A stretch of DNA of 64,000 bases from Opitutales bacterium UBA5694. Lineage in GTDB: Bacteria; Verrucomicrobiota; Verrucomicrobiia; Opitutales; Opitutaceae. Below the pieces are notes generated by a model. It was given only the letters and a program-made list of their open reading frames with translations, did no database searches and was not told the origin of the DNA. The stretch is taken from contig DIHO01000013.1 in assembly GCA_002420185.1 (NCBI GenBank), positions 82,261-146,260 of the forward strand, read 5' to 3'. This document shows positions 62,685 through 64,000 of the stretch, piece after piece; positions within the stretch are counted from its first letter, which is position 1; each line of letters opens with the position of its first letter. A program made the position numbers and the translations under genes.

Positions 62685-63185
62685 CTACTCACCCATCACC
62701 TTGGGGTTAGCCTCGACCATCTCTCGGGCCATTCTCTGTGCTTCGGCGATTTGATCGGGGGTCATTTTTTCGGCAATTATGTCTCTGTTTTTAGGAGCAT
62801 CTTCGTGCCCATTGGCTGCGGCAATATTGTACCACATGTGAGCTTTGACGGCGTCCTGAAGGATGCCTCTGCCTGCAGAGTAGAAAAAGCCAAGGTTGTT
62901 TTGTGCACCAGAATTGCCTTGCTCCGCAGCTTTTGTGTACCACTTAAACGCTTGTTTGTAGTCCTGAAGGACGCCTTTGCCTTCCTCGAACATCCGTGCG
63001 ATCCTGGACTGAGCGTAGGGATGACCTTGCTCTGCGGCCATTGTGTACCACTTAGCCGCTTGCTTGTAATTCTGAGGTACTCCTTTGCCTTCGTGGTAAA
63101 ATTCGGCGACCTCGCTCTGAGCTCTGTCATACCCTTGCTTGGCAGCTTTCATATACCAATTGAACGCCGCCTGTAAGGAAGACAC
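62685..63185 (-). CDS. Sel1-like repeat (TPR-type) protein, N-terminally truncated
   Basis: 166 residues from GTG 63185. Three and a half Sel1-like repeats of 36 residues (AAKWYTMAAEQGHPYAQSRI, ARMFEEGKGVLQDYKQAFKW and so on), then the C-terminal tail MTPDQIAEAQRMAREMVEAN seen also in the fragment at 54793. Sel1 proteins are helical scaffolds, usually exported. No leader remains, and upstream sequence changes abruptly to GC-rich DNA near 63190, so the 5' part was probably lost. Confidence 0.78.
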   Translation of the reverse strand: MSSLQAAFNWYMKAAKQGYDRAQSEVAEFYHEGKGVPQNYKQAAKWYTMAAEQGHPYAQSRIARMFEEGKGVLQDYKQAFKWYTKAAEQGNSGAQNNLGFFYSAGRGILQDAVKAHMWYNIAAANGHEDAPKNRDIIAEKMTPDQIAEAQRMAREMVEANPKVMGE

Positions 63186-63234
63186 GTTGCCACCCCCGAA
63201 TTGTGCTATGTCAACCTCTTCTCGCCCGGTGCAA

Positions 63235-64000
63235 CTACTGCCTGCTGAACTTGGGCACCTTTTGTCGCCAGTCCACCTCGAGCTGTCCCGCCGGAGTCCG
63301 CAGCCGCAGCACTCTGTCGACCAACTCGACGGACGAAGATTTCATTACCGCTCTGGCGTTGATGAAATCGTTGTCGATCGGAACCTCGGCGCCGTTGACA
63401 GTGATGTCTGCCCGAACCAGGACCCGCTCCCCTTCGGGCACGTCGTATTTCGGCGGGTTCCACGTCGCCGTGAGGGTGTCGTCCTTCACGTTTGTGTATG
63501 TCACGGAGAGCTGATCCCAGTCCACGACGAGCGGGTTCTGGCTCACTGCTGCCTGGAACGCCTCGAACGTGGCGAACTCTCCCTTCGTCGCGATGTCGAA
63601 GACAAAGCCAGTCTGCGCGAAGGCGCTGCGAACCACGTTGAACCCTTCAATAGCCTGCGAATGGACGGCGTCTTCAATAGCCTGCGAATAGTTGGCGTCT
63701 ATCGTGTAGGGCTTCAGCGGACGGATGGCGATGTAGACGTCGCCTTCCCGCAGGAAGATCCAGCCGTTCGACTCGGTCTTCTGATCAATTGACTTCGGAT
63801 AGCTCAAGAGCGCTTCCTGGATCAGCTTCTTGGAGTGGTCATCGCGGAGAGCCTGCCAGTCTCCTCTGGGTCTTCCCAGGCCGACCCACGGGTCGGCGGT
63901 TGGGATGTTGAAGAGGGCGATCGCCGTGCCCTTATACTGTGCCCACTGCTGAAACGGCGAATTTAACCCCCGCCAGGAGCGGTCATTGCTTCTCCAGTAG
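63235..64000 (-). CDS. unrecognised GC-rich gene, partial (5' end beyond window)
   Basis: The minus-strand frame is open from the window end (base 64000) to a TAG-type stop near 63235, about 254 residues. It includes RSNDRSWRGLNSPFQQWAQY, KGTAIALFNIPTADPWVGLG, GWIFLREGDVYIAIRPLKPY, TWNPPKYDVPEGERVLVRAD and RVLRLRTPAGQLEVDWRQK. It looks like a beta-rich C-terminal part of a larger, probably exported enzyme; the family is not recognised. GC content and codon use are clearly higher than the rest of the window. A 27-base tandem duplication (SQAIE twice) lies at 63646-63700. Confidence 0.75.
   Translation of the reverse strand, partial: YWRSNDRSWRGLNSPFQQWAQYKGTAIALFNIPTADPWVGLGRPRGDWQALRDDHSKKLIQEALLSYPKSIDQKTESNGWIFLREGDVYIAIRPLKPYTIDANYSQAIEDAVHSQAIEGFNVVRSAFAQTGFVFDIATKGEFATFEAFQAAVSQNPLVVDWDQLSVTYTNVKDDTLTATWNPPKYDVPEGERVLVRADITVNGAEVPIDNDFINARAVMKSSSVELVDRVLRLRTPAGQLEVDWRQKVPKFSRQ

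Noticed and set aside
1..64000. CRISPR array, rRNA operon or complete insertion sequence
   Set aside because: Read for regularly spaced repeats, rRNA-like stretches and transposase genes with terminal inverted repeats; none seen.

Overview
The window is a bacterial chromosome segment of moderate, roughly even GC. It most likely comes from a marine Verrucomicrobiota lineage related to the Opitutae. This is inferred from gene content, not from a marker-gene tree: a fused SecDF, a type II (eukaryote-like) glutamine synthetase, remnants of tandem ExbD genes, PhoD-like and formylglycine-type sulfatase secreted enzymes, Gfo/Idh/MocA oxidoreductases with a Tat leader, and a decayed BspA-type surface protein with 24-residue repeats.

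Bases 1-32 kb are mostly conserved housekeeping DNA: a partial SDR gene, argH, mutL, glgP, an endonuclease/exonuclease/phosphatase-fold protein, an SGNH hydrolase, a GntP permease, a HAD hydrolase, eno, a DCC protein, yajC-secDF-recJ, pyrE, amt, glnA, a compact kinase plus PP2C pair, ilvB, accA, a TPR protein, queA and tRNA-Tyr. Three decayed genes lie in this part: two tandem exbD copies at 0.7-1.5 kb, and a speA (arginine decarboxylase) that has lost its catalytic core and carries a frameshift. The nitrogen genes amt and glnA converge. Each has a sigma-54-like -24/-12 element upstream, and glnA ends in a clear terminator.

Bases 32-35 kb are gene-poor: an aquaporin gene lies between a tRNA-Tyr and a tRNA T-arm-like sequence, with short dispersed repeats on both sides. 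A three-gene ferric-iron ABC transporter follows at 35.0-38.7 kb. Then comes a minus-strand run reading parA, rnc, mfd, PPIase (44.9-38.9 kb), with rnc and mfd overlapping by 4 bases.

From 45 kb to the end the DNA is accessory. It holds an amidohydrolase, a Tat-exported oxidoreductase, an AT-rich metal cassette (exported barrel-like protein, MerP-like HMA protein, MerT-like membrane protein, CsoR-family repressor) behind a textbook CsoR-type operator inside its promoter, a DoxX-like protein, a sulfatase, a wrecked BspA-like surface protein gene, two Sel1-repeat genes each followed about 160 bases later by the 3' half of a tRNA (Thr-like and Cys-like), an orphan FrdA/NadB-type flavoprotein, a decayed aquaporin paralogue, a PhoD-like phosphatase, and a GC-rich partial gene running off the end.

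The most promising system-level signals are the CsoR-controlled MerT/MerP-like cassette, the Sel1-plus-tRNA-scar structure that looks like the end of an integrative element family, the compact kinase overlapping a PP2C phosphatase, and a roughly 40-base dispersed repeat present at six or so gene-poor sites. No CRISPR array, rRNA or complete insertion sequence was seen.
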